Shown here: positions 17,294 through 26,044 of the stretch, piece by piece | Layout of the letters: each line of letters starts with the position of its first letter | Numbering within the stretch: position 1 is the first letter of the stretch | NCBI GenBank assembly: GCA_900465685.1 | Contig: UEGR01000013.1 | Span: 124,001 to 188,000, forward strand | Length of the DNA: 64,000 nucleotides | From: Hyphomicrobiales bacterium | Lineage (GTDB): Bacteria > Pseudomonadota > Alphaproteobacteria > Rhizobiales > Rhizobiaceae | Reading direction: 5' to 3' | The notes under the pieces: generated by a model | The model's input: only the letters and a program-made list of their open reading frames with translations | Database searches by the model: none | Told to the model about the DNA's origin: nothing | Translations under genes and position numbers: made by a program

Positions 17294-18481
17294 TCATGGG
17301 TGGGCGCCGCTTTCATTCAGGGATTTCTGGTTCTTTGTCTGGCTTTCCCACAAGCCGATACCGAAGAGAATGGCTGTTGTCAGCCATCCAAGGGTGAGTA
17401 GATCGGCGCTCTGCCCGAAAGGTGCAATGAGCGCCAACAAGATGACACCCCCGACATGGGAAAGTGGCACGCGGCCATAGACGACATATTTATAGATGGC
17501 GCTGCCAATCAAATAGATGGCGGGACCGATTGCTATTACGAGAGTTTCAGCGAGACTGGCATGTTCAGCGGGATGCTCCATGGCAAGATCATTGCCCACG
17601 GCGCTCACGATGATACCGAATATCAGGATGGCGTGAATATAGTGGAAGTAGGCGCCTATCTTCCCGGGATCACGGGCTTGCGTGATACGTGCGGTGGCAT
17701 CTTTGCTTGAGGTGCCAAAATAAAGCCACCACATGGCAATGGTACCGAGAAAAGTGGCGAGCATCGCGGATAGCTCGGCAATGTTCCAGTTTTCTGCACC
17801 TGCGAGTGTGGCTCCCGTCGCCAGCAGGCTTTCACCCAGCGCGACAATAACAAAGAGCTGGCAGCGCTCCGCAAGATGCCCGCCCTCGATGGTCCAGTCA
17901 CTGACCTGCGAACGCCCCATGCCGGGCAAAGCAAAGCCAATCATCGGCGAAACATATTCGCAAAGTGCTGCGACGACCCAAAGGGCCAGTCGCAATTCGC
18001 CATCTGCGAAGGCTCCGCCGATCCAGAAGCAGCCGGAGATGACAAGCCAGCCCAGCATTCGCCGGTAATTGGCAGTCAGCGGGTGATCACTTCCCAATTG
18101 CCAGACAATGAAGCCTGTTCGCCCAAGTTGCATTGCAACATAGCAACCAGCAAAAATAAGACCACTTTTGCCAAATGCGTCCGGTATCGAGGCCGCCATA
18201 ACCAGCGCCAGCGCCATACAGAAGAACAAAACAAATCGCAATTTTGGCTGCTCGGGGTTAAACCAGTTTGTGACCCAGCACGTATATTGCCAGCCGAGCC
18301 AGACCGCGAACCAGAGAACGAGTGTTTCTAGTGCACTCCAGGCTGTCAGGTGATGAAGCAGCGTGTGGCTGAGTTGTGTGACCGCGAAGACATAAACGAG
18401 ATCGAAGAAAAGCTCCTCATATGTAACATGCGCGTGATGGCCGTCTCGCAGACGCAAAAGTGGGTGAACTGATTGGCTCAT
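17294..18481 (-). CDS. Low temperature requirement A (LtrA) family membrane protein
   Basis: 395 residues, strongly hydrophobic with about ten to twelve predicted helices. The start matches the LtrA family: HVTYEELFFDLVYVFAVTQLSHTLLHHLT, containing the E-LFFDLVYV signature. Further motifs are GWQYTCWVTNWFNPEQ and GHLAERCQLFVIVALGESLL. The first member was linked to low-temperature growth in Listeria, but the molecular role remains unknown. Convergent with the RbsC-type permease and divergent from the repeat protein at 18846. Not obviously linked to either. Confidence 0.9.
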   Translation of the reverse strand: MSQSVHPLLRLRDGHHAHVTYEELFFDLVYVFAVTQLSHTLLHHLTAWSALETLVLWFAVWLGWQYTCWVTNWFNPEQPKLRFVLFFCMALALVMAASIPDAFGKSGLIFAGCYVAMQLGRTGFIVWQLGSDHPLTANYRRMLGWLVISGCFWIGGAFADGELRLALWVVAALCEYVSPMIGFALPGMGRSQVSDWTIEGGHLAERCQLFVIVALGESLLATGATLAGAENWNIAELSAMLATFLGTIAMWWLYFGTSSKDATARITQARDPGKIGAYFHYIHAILIFGIIVSAVGNDLAMEHPAEHASLAETLVIAIGPAIYLIGSAIYKYVVYGRVPLSHVGGVILLALIAPFGQSADLLTLGWLTTAILFGIGLWESQTKNQKSLNESGAHP

Positions 18482-18845
18482 GGATTATTCCCCAGAATGT
18501 GGAGCATCAGATAATGAGTGCCGAATTCGAAGAGGGCTAAAGGGGACGCCCGCCGTAGCGATCAAATGGAATATAGACATATCCGTTCCCCTTTACTCAA
18601 AGCGGCACTCGCAATTTTTACATTATCCTAGGTTGTAAAAAGCGGAAATACTTCAGAGATAACTTATTTTTAGCCGACGACATTTTTCAGGCGCTTTGTC
18701 GACTCCGACGCGCGATACATACCCTACCCATATGGATGTAGACGGATTGCCGGCTCTTCTTTTGTGACAATTCAAGGCACAATAGCTGTGGAGCAAAGGA
18801 TCCTTGAGAGCCTCGAGGGCCGGAAGCTGGTGAGGAGAAAGGGTG
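18482..18845. promoter_or_regulatory. 364-base intergenic region between LtrA gene and type I secretion locus
   Basis: No gene is supported here. AAAGGGGA near 18539 and TCCCCTTT near 18590 are complementary arms separated by roughly 45 bases, close to the LtrA start. The right half carries the promoter and leader of the first repeat protein, ending in GAGGAGAAAGGG before the ATG at 18846. No operator could be singled out. Confidence 0.4.
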
Positions 18846-19961
18846 ATGACTGAGCTACGTCCCATTTCTAACGAAAATGATAGCCTGAATGTCGGTGGTG
18901 TGCAAAACACAGCGTTGGGTACAGCTGCGGGGCATCTGGCACTCGTTCCGACGTGGCTGCCTTTCGATGTCGCATCGAGTACCCCCGGTAGTTCAGCAGG
19001 AAGTGGCGGAATGGGACTGAGCGTCGGTGTGATCAGCAGCGATGCTTCCGCTGTTTTCGTGCCCTCCAATACCGCAATCGCGGGTCCGGGCAGTGAAGCT
19101 GGCGCTGGACAGTTCAACAATGCCCTGATCAATCAGCATGTTGCTGAAATGGCGGGGATGGGCGGTGATGGCGGAAGCGGCAATGCCGCAATCGGTAGCA
19201 CGGAAGGGGCTACATCCAACCACGCGGGAAGCGGCGGCGATGGCATCTTTCTGGGCGGGCTTGTCAGCTCCGATGTTGCGGTCTTCGCCCCGGTCAATAC
19301 GGCGGTCGCGGGTGGGGCTCATTCCGTAGCGTCCGCAAATCAAACCAATAACGCGGCTTTTCTGCAAGGCGCAGATCAAATGGCAGGTATTGGCGGCTCT
19401 GGCGGTGATCATAACTATGCCGGGTCGGTATCCGCATCGCCGATACATACCGATACGGGCAGTACATATGTGTTCACCGGCGACAACTATGCCGGACATG
19501 GTGGTGCGGGCATTTTCGCAGGCACCATGATCGACGTGAATGTGGCGATCTTCTCGCCTATCAATATCGCCGTCGCCGCTGCTGGCGGCAATGCGGACGC
19601 ACATCAGACGAATAATGTGGTTTTCGATCAGGGTGGTACGCAGATCGCCGGGATTGGCGGTAATGGCGGCGGGTTCAACCTGGCGTCAGATACTATTTTT
19701 ACGGGCAATTCTGCTGCGGGAGGCGGTGGCAATGGTGTTTCGGCCGGAAGTCTGGTCGATGTGAATGTCGGCTATTTCCATCCGATCAATATTGCGGTTC
19801 CAGCTGGCGGAACGGCTGATGCCCAACAGGTAGATCATCTGCTTGTCGACCAGCATGCACTCCAATTGGCGGGCATTGGTGGTGCGGGTGGTCACGACAA
19901 TTTATCGGATACAAGCCATGATATGCTTGCACACGATATTCTTGCACTTCTGCATGCATGA
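18846..19961 (+). CDS. Four-repeat Gly/Asn-rich protein, predicted type I secretion substrate
   Basis: 371 residues from the ATG at 18846. Four repeats of about 63 residues follow a 50-residue N-terminus. They share the scheme AGxGGxG...VAxFxPxNxAVA...AxQxNN...QxAGIGGxGG..N. The protein has no Cys, no Lys and a single Arg, with many Gly, Ala, Asn, Asp and His. No N-terminal signal peptide. The C-terminus (SHDMLAHDILALLHA) is an amphipathic end, like non-RTX type I secretion signals. An ABC exporter and HlyD adaptor follow downstream. No family was recognised. I infer a secreted surface, matrix or binding protein; function unknown. Confidence 0.75.
   Translation: MTELRPISNENDSLNVGGVQNTALGTAAGHLALVPTWLPFDVASSTPGSSAGSGGMGLSVGVISSDASAVFVPSNTAIAGPGSEAGAGQFNNALINQHVAEMAGMGGDGGSGNAAIGSTEGATSNHAGSGGDGIFLGGLVSSDVAVFAPVNTAVAGGAHSVASANQTNNAAFLQGADQMAGIGGSGGDHNYAGSVSASPIHTDTGSTYVFTGDNYAGHGGAGIFAGTMIDVNVAIFSPINIAVAAAGGNADAHQTNNVVFDQGGTQIAGIGGNGGGFNLASDTIFTGNSAAGGGGNGVSAGSLVDVNVGYFHPINIAVPAGGTADAQQVDHLLVDQHALQLAGIGGAGGHDNLSDTSHDMLAHDILALLHA
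18996..19901 (+). repeat. Four protein-level repeats of about 63 codons
   Basis: Repeat units lie at about 18996-19184, 19224-19415, 19491-19679 and 19716-19901, with linkers of 13, 25 and 12 codons. The core alignments are FVPSNTAIAG, FAPVNTAVAG, FSPINIAVAA and FHPINIAVPA, and then MAGMGGDGG, MAGIGGSGG, IAGIGGNGG and LAGIGGAGG. The units have diverged but keep position and length, so duplication is old and the pattern is under selection. Confidence 0.8.
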
Positions 19962-20149
19962 TCCGCAAAAGCGGACCCACCCTAAAGTAGATATCCGAAT
20001 TTCTAGCTATTCGCACATGTACAATACGCGCACTCTTTAAGCGCGGTCGGCCACCCGATTTCGTTACGCCAACTTATGGGCGCTTTGGGTGACCAGGACC
20101 GGAGTTCAACCGAAACAGGGCAGGGGCCACAACAGGGAGGAATAAAGCG

Positions 20150-20746
20150 ATGCCTATTCCACAAGTATCCGACACAATTCATCTCAGTGACGTGCATGCC
20201 GGTGACGCCAATGCCGGTAACGGTGCTGATGGCTATAACTACGGTAATATCAACTACAATCCCAGTGCAGTCGTGGCCAACACCCAAAGCGTGGCAGGTG
20301 CTACTGTGGATGTGCACAGCGGCGATTCCCCGTGGTTAAGCGCCAGCTGGGACGCAGGCCATGCAGGTCATGGCGGTGGAGCAGACGCAGCCAATGGGTT
20401 CCTCGCCAATATCACCAATAACGGTGATGGCGGAGCTGGTGGTGATGCAAACTCCAATGGCAGCCTTGGCTCGTCAAGCGGTGGCAACGTGGGCGCAGCA
20501 ACTGCCGATACAAGCGCCGTTCAATATACCTCGCTTCTTGCCGATCAGCACGCCACTATTCTTGCAGGCGTTGGCGGTAATGGCGGTAATGGAAACATGG
20601 CACGCGGCGGCGATATCTCGGCTGCGCTCGTGCACTCAAATCCGGAAACCCACACCACAACGACGACTACCAATGATATCGCGAGCTTTGTTAATAGCTT
20701 CAACGACAATTTTCACGATATTGATCTGAGCCACATGCCGATCTGA
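20150..20746 (+). CDS. Second Gly/Asn-rich protein related to the repeat protein, predicted type I substrate
   Basis: 198 residues; a GGGAGGA ribosome site precedes the ATG. It has one unit resembling the neighbour's repeat end (LLADQHATILAGVGGNGGNGN against LLVDQHALQLAGIGGAGGHDN). The N-terminus is rich in Asn, Gly and Asp (HAGDANAGNGADGYNYGNINY). No Cys, no Lys and one Arg. The C-terminus, with a Thr run followed by FVNSFNDNFHDIDLSHMPI, resembles an uncleaved secretion signal. No N-terminal signal. Lies 188 bases after the first repeat protein and before a terminator-like hairpin and the ABC exporter. Function unknown. Confidence 0.72.
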   Translation: MPIPQVSDTIHLSDVHAGDANAGNGADGYNYGNINYNPSAVVANTQSVAGATVDVHSGDSPWLSASWDAGHAGHGGGADAANGFLANITNNGDGGAGGDANSNGSLGSSSGGNVGAATADTSAVQYTSLLADQHATILAGVGGNGGNGNMARGGDISAALVHSNPETHTTTTTTNDIASFVNSFNDNFHDIDLSHMPI

Positions 20747-20787
20747 TCGGTAGCTGGTTTATGCTTGGATCAAGAGAAATTCGATCT

Positions 20788-20822
20788 GGGAGCAACGGCT
20801 TAGGCCGCTGCTCTCCCGTTTT
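20788..20822 (+). terminator. Terminator-like hairpin before the ABC exporter gene
   Basis: GGGAGCA pairs with TGCTC-T-CCC (one bulged T), with an inner CGGC/GCCG stem and a GTTTT tail. Probably partly terminates the substrate transcript so that substrates are made in excess over the exporter. Confidence 0.6.
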
Positions 20823-20906
20823 ACCGGACTATGCCCCTAAGTTGAAGATGCGTTGCGAGCATTCGCACCGATTGTGCAGGCCCGGTATGTCAACGGAGAT
20901 TGGACG

Positions 20907-22625
20907 ATGACGGCGGCATTCGCGCAACCTCGTTATACGGTGACCCCTTTGGTCGCAGCGCTGCGTCGGTGTTACGGTGCCTTTGGTTTGGTGTTTGCCT
21001 ATAGTTGCGGATATAATATTTTCCTGCTCGCGCCTTCCATCTATCTCCTCCAGATTTATGATCGCGTTCTGTCGAGCCGCAGTGTCGACACTCTGCTGAT
21101 GCTGACGATCATCATCGCAGTGGCGGTCGTGGTCGGGTCGTTGCTCGATATCGTGCGCCGCGCTGCATTGTCACGGATCGGTAGCTGGCTCGATCACCAG
21201 TTGCGCCCTATTGTCATGAACGCATCGTTCGAATATGCGGCACGCGCTGACGCGGGAGCCGCTGCAGAACATTATCGCGACCTTTCGGTTCTACGCCAAT
21301 TTCTGGATTCACCGTCCTGCGCATTGTTGTTTGACCTGCCATGGGCTCCGGTTTTTCTCGCATTGCTCTTTCTGGTCCACCCGCTGCTTGGTTTTATCGG
21401 ACTGGGCAGCGCTGTGATCTTACTGTTTTTGGCGATGCTCAACGAGTTTGTGACACGGGAACTGAACGAACAGGCAAACCTCGCACAGGCGCGAAGCCAT
21501 TCCCGCTTTATAATGGCGCTGAAATATATCGGCGTTATTCGCGCGATGGGCATGCAGCAAGGCGCGGCGCACCTCATCTATCGAGATGCTGAAGCCGTCA
21601 GAGCGGCTCAGGACAGTGTGATAAGAAGGACCGAGATTGTTTTGGCATTTTCGAAATCGGTACGCACACTGACGCAGATTGTGATGATGGGTGCGGCGAC
21701 ATGGCTCGTGCTGCAAAACAACAGCAATCCCGGAATTATTTTTGTTGCCAGTCTGCTTCTCGGGCGTGGGCTGGCGCCGGTTGAGGGCGCGATTGGGGCC
21801 TGGCGGGCGCTGGCTTTTGTCCGCGGTGCGTTCAATCGCCTGAACCGGATGCTCACACTCATTGTTCCCGGAGAGGATAGACGAACCATTCTTGTGCCAG
21901 AACCCAAGGGCCAGCTGGTCCTCGATAATGTTGGCTATCGGTTGCCGTCATCGGATCGTTTCATTTTGCGGGGCGTATCGTTTCAAGTGGCGGCGGGCGA
22001 TTGCGTGGCGCTAATCGGTCCCTCTGGCTCGGGCAAATCCACACTTGGGCGAATTTTGGCGGGTGTTTCACGGCCGACATGTGGATGTGCCCTTTTGGGT
22101 GGCATCGACATTTCCTTGCTACGCCATTGCGACAATGCCCGTCACATTGGCTATCTTCCTCAGGACATCGAGCTTTTTGGTGGTGCGATCAAGGATGTTA
22201 TAGGTCGGCTCGATGGTTCGGACCCACAAAAGGTGATCGACGCCGCAAAACTGGTTGGGCTGCATGAGGCGATCATGCGGTTGCCGCAGGGCTATGAGAC
22301 GGATATCGGCGAAGGGGGCGCTCTTCTCCTCCGGGCGCAGCGCCAGCAATTGGGATTGGCGCGCGCTGCCTACGGAAATCCACCTCTTGTGGTGCTCGAC
22401 GATCCGAATTCAAGTCTCGACTATGAAGGCGAGCGCCTGTTGTTTGACGCGATTGAGCGCATGAAATGCAGGCAGATCACAATTGTCATCATCACCCATC
22501 GAATGGGCATATTGCCCGTGACGGACAAGATCGCCGTGATGCGGGATGGTATGGTCAGCGCCTTTGGTGATAGCGAGAAAATCTTCGATGCTTTCCTTCG
22601 CGTGCCCGCGAAAACTGGACCATGA
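20907..22625 (+). CDS. PrtD-type type I secretion ABC exporter with degenerate signature motif
   Basis: 572 residues from the ATG at 20907 (GGAG eight bases upstream). The N-terminal membrane domain (about residues 20-310) has NIFLLAPSIYLLQIYDRVLSSRSVDTLLMLT and DLPWAPVFLALLFLVHPLLGF, hallmarks of the PrtD/HasD/PrsD group. The ATPase domain has Walker A GPSGSGKST and Q-loop YLPQDIELFGG. The signature reads LLRAQ instead of LSGGQ, and Walker B reads VVLDDPNSSLD with Asp in place of the catalytic Glu. The H-loop His is present (ITHRMG). Predicted to export the neighbouring repeat proteins; the ATPase may be slow or altered. Confidence 0.9.
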   Translation: MTAAFAQPRYTVTPLVAALRRCYGAFGLVFAYSCGYNIFLLAPSIYLLQIYDRVLSSRSVDTLLMLTIIIAVAVVVGSLLDIVRRAALSRIGSWLDHQLRPIVMNASFEYAARADAGAAAEHYRDLSVLRQFLDSPSCALLFDLPWAPVFLALLFLVHPLLGFIGLGSAVILLFLAMLNEFVTRELNEQANLAQARSHSRFIMALKYIGVIRAMGMQQGAAHLIYRDAEAVRAAQDSVIRRTEIVLAFSKSVRTLTQIVMMGAATWLVLQNNSNPGIIFVASLLLGRGLAPVEGAIGAWRALAFVRGAFNRLNRMLTLIVPGEDRRTILVPEPKGQLVLDNVGYRLPSSDRFILRGVSFQVAAGDCVALIGPSGSGKSTLGRILAGVSRPTCGCALLGGIDISLLRHCDNARHIGYLPQDIELFGGAIKDVIGRLDGSDPQKVIDAAKLVGLHEAIMRLPQGYETDIGEGGALLLRAQRQQLGLARAAYGNPPLVVLDDPNSSLDYEGERLLFDAIERMKCRQITIVIITHRMGILPVTDKIAVMRDGMVSAFGDSEKIFDAFLRVPAKTGP

Positions 22626-22637
22626 AGGAGCATTACA

Positions 22638-24077
22638 ATGGCACTGGTCCATCTTGATGTTCCATTGAGGGTCGCAAACGCTTTCAAATCCCATATGGCG
22701 CTGGTTGCGCAGCAGCTGATATTGTGGCGGCTCGCGTCTCCGCCGATGCTTGCACATCAACGTAACACATTGCCAGCACCATTGACCTCCAGGCCAAGGC
22801 TGCGCGGGGTTGCCTGGACAGGAAATATGCTGGTTTTGACGTTCTTAGCCGGGTTTGGATTATGGGCAATGCTGGCGCCGCTCAAAAGTGCGGCGGTTGC
22901 GGTGGGTATCGTCGAAGCGGAGACCAGCCGTAAAACCATTCAGCATCTGGAAGGCGGCATTGTCCAGCAGATTTATGTCCACAATGGAGATTTGGTTTCT
23001 TCCGGGCAGGTGTTGATCAAGCTTGATGATACCAAGCCGAGGACGGAGCTTGTCGGTGTGCAAGGTCAATTGTGGGATGCTGAGGCAAGCCGCGCACGGC
23101 TGGTCGCGGAGCAGGGAAATGAGACAGAACTCGTGTTTCCGACTGAGTTGGTGCGACTTGTCTCGAAAAACCCGGCGGTAAACGCGATTGTGGTGGGGCA
23201 GCGTAGAATCTTTGAAGCACGGCGCGATGTCTACCAATCTGAAATCGCCATCACACATGAAAAAATGGAGCAGGTGAAGCAGGAGATCACCGGTCTGGTA
23301 GCCCAGAAACTGGCGCTGTCGTCGCGGGTGGAAATTACACGTCAGCAGTTGGACATGATTGATCCTTTGGTGAAGAAAGGTCTTGAACGCAAAACGAGCC
23401 TGCTGAACCTCGCGCGGGAAAAAGCGGACCTTGATGGACAATTTGGAGAAACGACGGCTCAGATTTCCCGTGCTTATCAGGTTATCAATGAGGCGCAGGC
23501 CAATCTCATCAAGCTGGAAAGCGACCGGCAAAACGAGATCGCAAAGGAACTGCGTGATACTGAAAACCAGCTGTTTCTGTTGAACGAACGATATCGCGCC
23601 ATTGATGATCAGTTGAACCGCACGGCGATCAAGGCACCAGAGACGGGAATTGTCATGGATCTGCGCATTCATACGACAGGCGGAGTGATTGGTGCAGGTG
23701 AACCGTTGCTCGATCTGGTGCCGCAGGATGGTAATATGGTTGTGTCCGCCCATGTCAGACCTGAAGATATCCATCTTGTCCATCCGGGTCTGAATGCGCA
23801 GGTGCACCTGTTGCCCTATGATCAACGGCGCGTGCCGCTTTTAAAAGGGAAGGTCACTTATGTTTCTGCTGATCGCCTGTTGGACAAAGTAACGGGTCAG
23901 CCCTTCTATGCCGCAACGATTCGTGTCACCGATGATGAATTGATGCAGGCAGGAGACATAGAAATGATCCCCGGAATGCCGGTTCAAGCTTTGATCGAGA
24001 CTGGTGAGAGCAGTGTCGCTCTTTACGCTGTCAGGCCGTTGCTGGATAGTTTCCATCGCGCTTTCCGCGAGAACTGA
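22638..24077 (+). CDS. HlyD/PrtE-type membrane fusion protein of the type I exporter
   Basis: 479 residues. An N-terminal cytoplasmic stretch of about 60 residues precedes a single transmembrane helix (NMLVLTFLAGFGLWAMLAPL). Then come a biotinyl-lipoyl-like half (KTIQHLEGGIVQQIYVHNGDLVSSGQVLIKLDD), a long coiled coil (about residues 180-320), and the closing half-motif (IKAPETGIVMDLRIHTTGGVIGAGEPLLDLVP) with a C-terminal barrel. It bridges the inner-membrane ABC exporter to a TolC-like outer-membrane channel, which is not encoded in the window. Starts 12 bases after the ABC gene. Confidence 0.93.
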   Translation: MALVHLDVPLRVANAFKSHMALVAQQLILWRLASPPMLAHQRNTLPAPLTSRPRLRGVAWTGNMLVLTFLAGFGLWAMLAPLKSAAVAVGIVEAETSRKTIQHLEGGIVQQIYVHNGDLVSSGQVLIKLDDTKPRTELVGVQGQLWDAEASRARLVAEQGNETELVFPTELVRLVSKNPAVNAIVVGQRRIFEARRDVYQSEIAITHEKMEQVKQEITGLVAQKLALSSRVEITRQQLDMIDPLVKKGLERKTSLLNLAREKADLDGQFGETTAQISRAYQVINEAQANLIKLESDRQNEIAKELRDTENQLFLLNERYRAIDDQLNRTAIKAPETGIVMDLRIHTTGGVIGAGEPLLDLVPQDGNMVVSAHVRPEDIHLVHPGLNAQVHLLPYDQRRVPLLKGKVTYVSADRLLDKVTGQPFYAATIRVTDDELMQAGDIEMIPGMPVQALIETGESSVALYAVRPLLDSFHRAFREN

Positions 24078-24088
24078 ACGCCGTCGGC

Positions 24089-24847
24089 CTATTGCACCGT
24101 GTTGATGCCGGGAGAATTTCTTGAGCCAAGCAGAAGCACCACCTCTGTTCGGTTCTGCACGCGCAACTTGCGCATGATATGTTGCAGATGCATCTTCACG
24201 GTATTGCCCGACATGTTGAGCTTTTCCGCAATAATCTTGTTTGAATGACCACGCTGAAGTTCGGTAAGTACATCGACTTCCCGCGGTGTAAAACCCGCTA
24301 TGGTTGCCTGTCTGGGAGTGGGGTTCATGGTTTCATTGTCATCGACATTTTGTTCTTCCAGAGCTGACTTGCCGGTGATGGAGATTGTCGGCTGGATGCT
24401 GGCCTGTGCGCCCAGCGGATGCGGACAGAATACTCCGCCCGCGAGCACCAACCGTACACCTGCCAATGCAATTTCTATTGGAAGAGACGATGTGAAGAAG
24501 CCTCGCACTCCCATTTTGATCGCTTCCGACTCCATGAGGATATCGTCCCGGTTGGAAAGCAAGGCAATGGAGGCTGCCGGGAAATGGGTTTGAGCCGCCA
24601 GCAAATCTTCCAGCAGGGTTGGACTGTCGATAGCCCGCCCCGCCAGATCCAGCGCGATAAGAGCGACATCCCTTCCAATTGCCTTGGCCAACTCGGCTGT
24701 AGAAGCCATATCGATAAAATCCCACCCGGCGAGTTCGTGAGCGAGGAATTTAACGACACATGTGCGTGCAAGCGTATGTTTGGCCACAATGATCATGGTC
24801 GGAAGGCTGCGCATTCTGCGCTGCTTTTTCTCAAGATCGGTTGACAC
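24089..24847 (-). CDS. LuxR/NarL-type response regulator-like protein
   Basis: 252 residues. The C-terminal GerE-type helix-turn-helix is clear (GFTPREVDVLTELQRGHSNKIIAEKLNMSGNTVKMHLQHIMRKLRVQNRTE). The N-terminal half resembles a receiver domain (IIVAKHTLARTCV...DVALIALDLAG...IALLSNRDD...GVRGFFTSS). The usual acidic pair after the first strand is replaced (VAKH), though the phospho-acceptor-like Asp remains. Phosphorylation is therefore doubtful. It converges on the HlyD gene with a 12-base gap, and no histidine kinase is near. Likely regulator of the secretion locus, by position only. Confidence 0.82.
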   Translation of the reverse strand: MSTDLEKKQRRMRSLPTMIIVAKHTLARTCVVKFLAHELAGWDFIDMASTAELAKAIGRDVALIALDLAGRAIDSPTLLEDLLAAQTHFPAASIALLSNRDDILMESEAIKMGVRGFFTSSLPIEIALAGVRLVLAGGVFCPHPLGAQASIQPTISITGKSALEEQNVDDNETMNPTPRQATIAGFTPREVDVLTELQRGHSNKIIAEKLNMSGNTVKMHLQHIMRKLRVQNRTEVVLLLGSRNSPGINTVQ

Positions 24848-25306
24848 TACAGGCTCCGCTTCTCCAATGACCGGAGGTCTTTTCCATCGCTCACGAGATT
24901 GATCGAATGCTGGATAATGTCGGAATAAAGCAGGTTCACATTGCGTTCTGAGTGAACGAAATTAACGCCATATCTTAACACAAGAGGGGGAAGCCGGATT
25001 TAAGCAATTTCCGGTTCATGCTATATAATTGGATTTATCACTTCCTAACTTATTGTGTTGATTTGGATTAATCTGCCCCCGGTCTTCAGCGGTTCAATTT
25101 GCAACTGCGGCGATGCTGAACACCTCGGGATCGTTGTCGGTCAGCGGAAATTGCCACGGTGCCAGAAATGGAGCGGGAATTTTTGCCTGTTTCCGGTTTG
25201 GTGGATGCGTTTCGTGATGGCCATCGGCGCTACAAGCGTGGTACGCAAAGAATAGGATAAGTGGCTGCCATCCGGGCAAGCACTGCGCCGGGATAGCAGA
25301 ACGAAA
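24848..25306. other. 459-base intergenic region, no supported gene
   Basis: It holds the promoter of the leftward LuxR-type gene, with an AT-rich stretch around 25000-25065, and the leader of the nucleotidyltransferase gene. Short open frames around 25055-25280 on both strands have no ribosome site and no recognisable family. A frame ending with TAA near 25258 (GLVDAFRDGHRRYKRG) could be a gene remnant, but nothing confirms it. Confidence 0.4.
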
Positions 25307-25915
25307 ATGAAGCGGGATATTACGGTCACAATTGCCGTGCTAGCTGCCGGACGATCATCACGCATGGGGGGGGCAAACAAGCTGCTCGCCATTTTTGACG
25401 GCAAACCATTGGTGCGCCGTTCCGTTGAGGCTGCAATGCAAGCCGATAGCGGTAGTGTCATCGTTGTCACCGGCCATATGGCGGAAGATATTGCGGCGGT
25501 GCTAAAGGGGCTGGACGTCGCTATCGTTCACAACCCGGATTACGCCAATGGTCTTGCGAGTTCGATCACGACAGCTCTTTTGGCAATACCGGCGGGGTCT
25601 GACGGGGTGATGATCCATCTGGGTGATATGCCCGCCGTCAATACGCAGCACATCCGCGCGATGATTGACAGTTTCCGCGAACATGAAGGAAATGCTGTCA
25701 TTCGCGCCGTTACTGACGCGGGCGAGCGGGGTAATCCTTGCATTCTACCACGACAGCTTTTTGACGCGCTTTCTGCTCTTCACGGCGATGTTGGTGCAAG
25801 GCATGTCATTGAGGCGAGTGGAATTCCCGTTATTGAAGTTTCAATCGGCGTCGCAGCCAGAATCGATGTCGATACGAGAGATGCAGTCCTGAAAGCAGGC
25901 GGTCTGATTGCTTGA
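25307..25915 (+). CDS. MobA/MocA-like nucleotidyltransferase
   Basis: 202 residues. The N-terminal NTP-transferase signature (VLAAGRSSRMGGANKLLAIFDGKPLV) and the metal-binding segment (GVMIHLGDMPAVNTQHI) place it with MocA/MobA-type molybdenum cofactor nucleotidyltransferases. MocA makes the cytosine dinucleotide form used by the xanthine-dehydrogenase family, so it could serve the hydroxylase at 7.5-12.4 kb, about 12 kb away. Its immediate neighbour is aconitase X, which needs no molybdenum. The signature is encoded partly by a G8 run (25366-25373), a possible slippage site. The exact substrate is an inference. Confidence 0.82.
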   Translation: MKRDITVTIAVLAAGRSSRMGGANKLLAIFDGKPLVRRSVEAAMQADSGSVIVVTGHMAEDIAAVLKGLDVAIVHNPDYANGLASSITTALLAIPAGSDGVMIHLGDMPAVNTQHIRAMIDSFREHEGNAVIRAVTDAGERGNPCILPRQLFDALSALHGDVGARHVIEASGIPVIEVSIGVAARIDVDTRDAVLKAGGLIA

Positions 25916-26044
25916 TTGTGCATCCGTCCTATCCAGAGCGTTGGACGTTCGTACAACAAGCCGCTTGACCCGCTTTCTAAATTGGAAGACCAGTATGGTT
26001 CTTCGCATCCATTCAACGATAGCAGCAGCAAGCGGTCATTCTCC

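Noticed and set aside
19962-19975. TCCGC-AAAA-GCGGA after the first repeat protein
   Set aside because: Only a 5-bp stem with no T-run; probably chance.
25055-25280. Short open frames on both strands in the gap before the nucleotidyltransferase
   Set aside because: No ribosome site, no recognisable domain and conflicting frames. At most a gene remnant; not supported.
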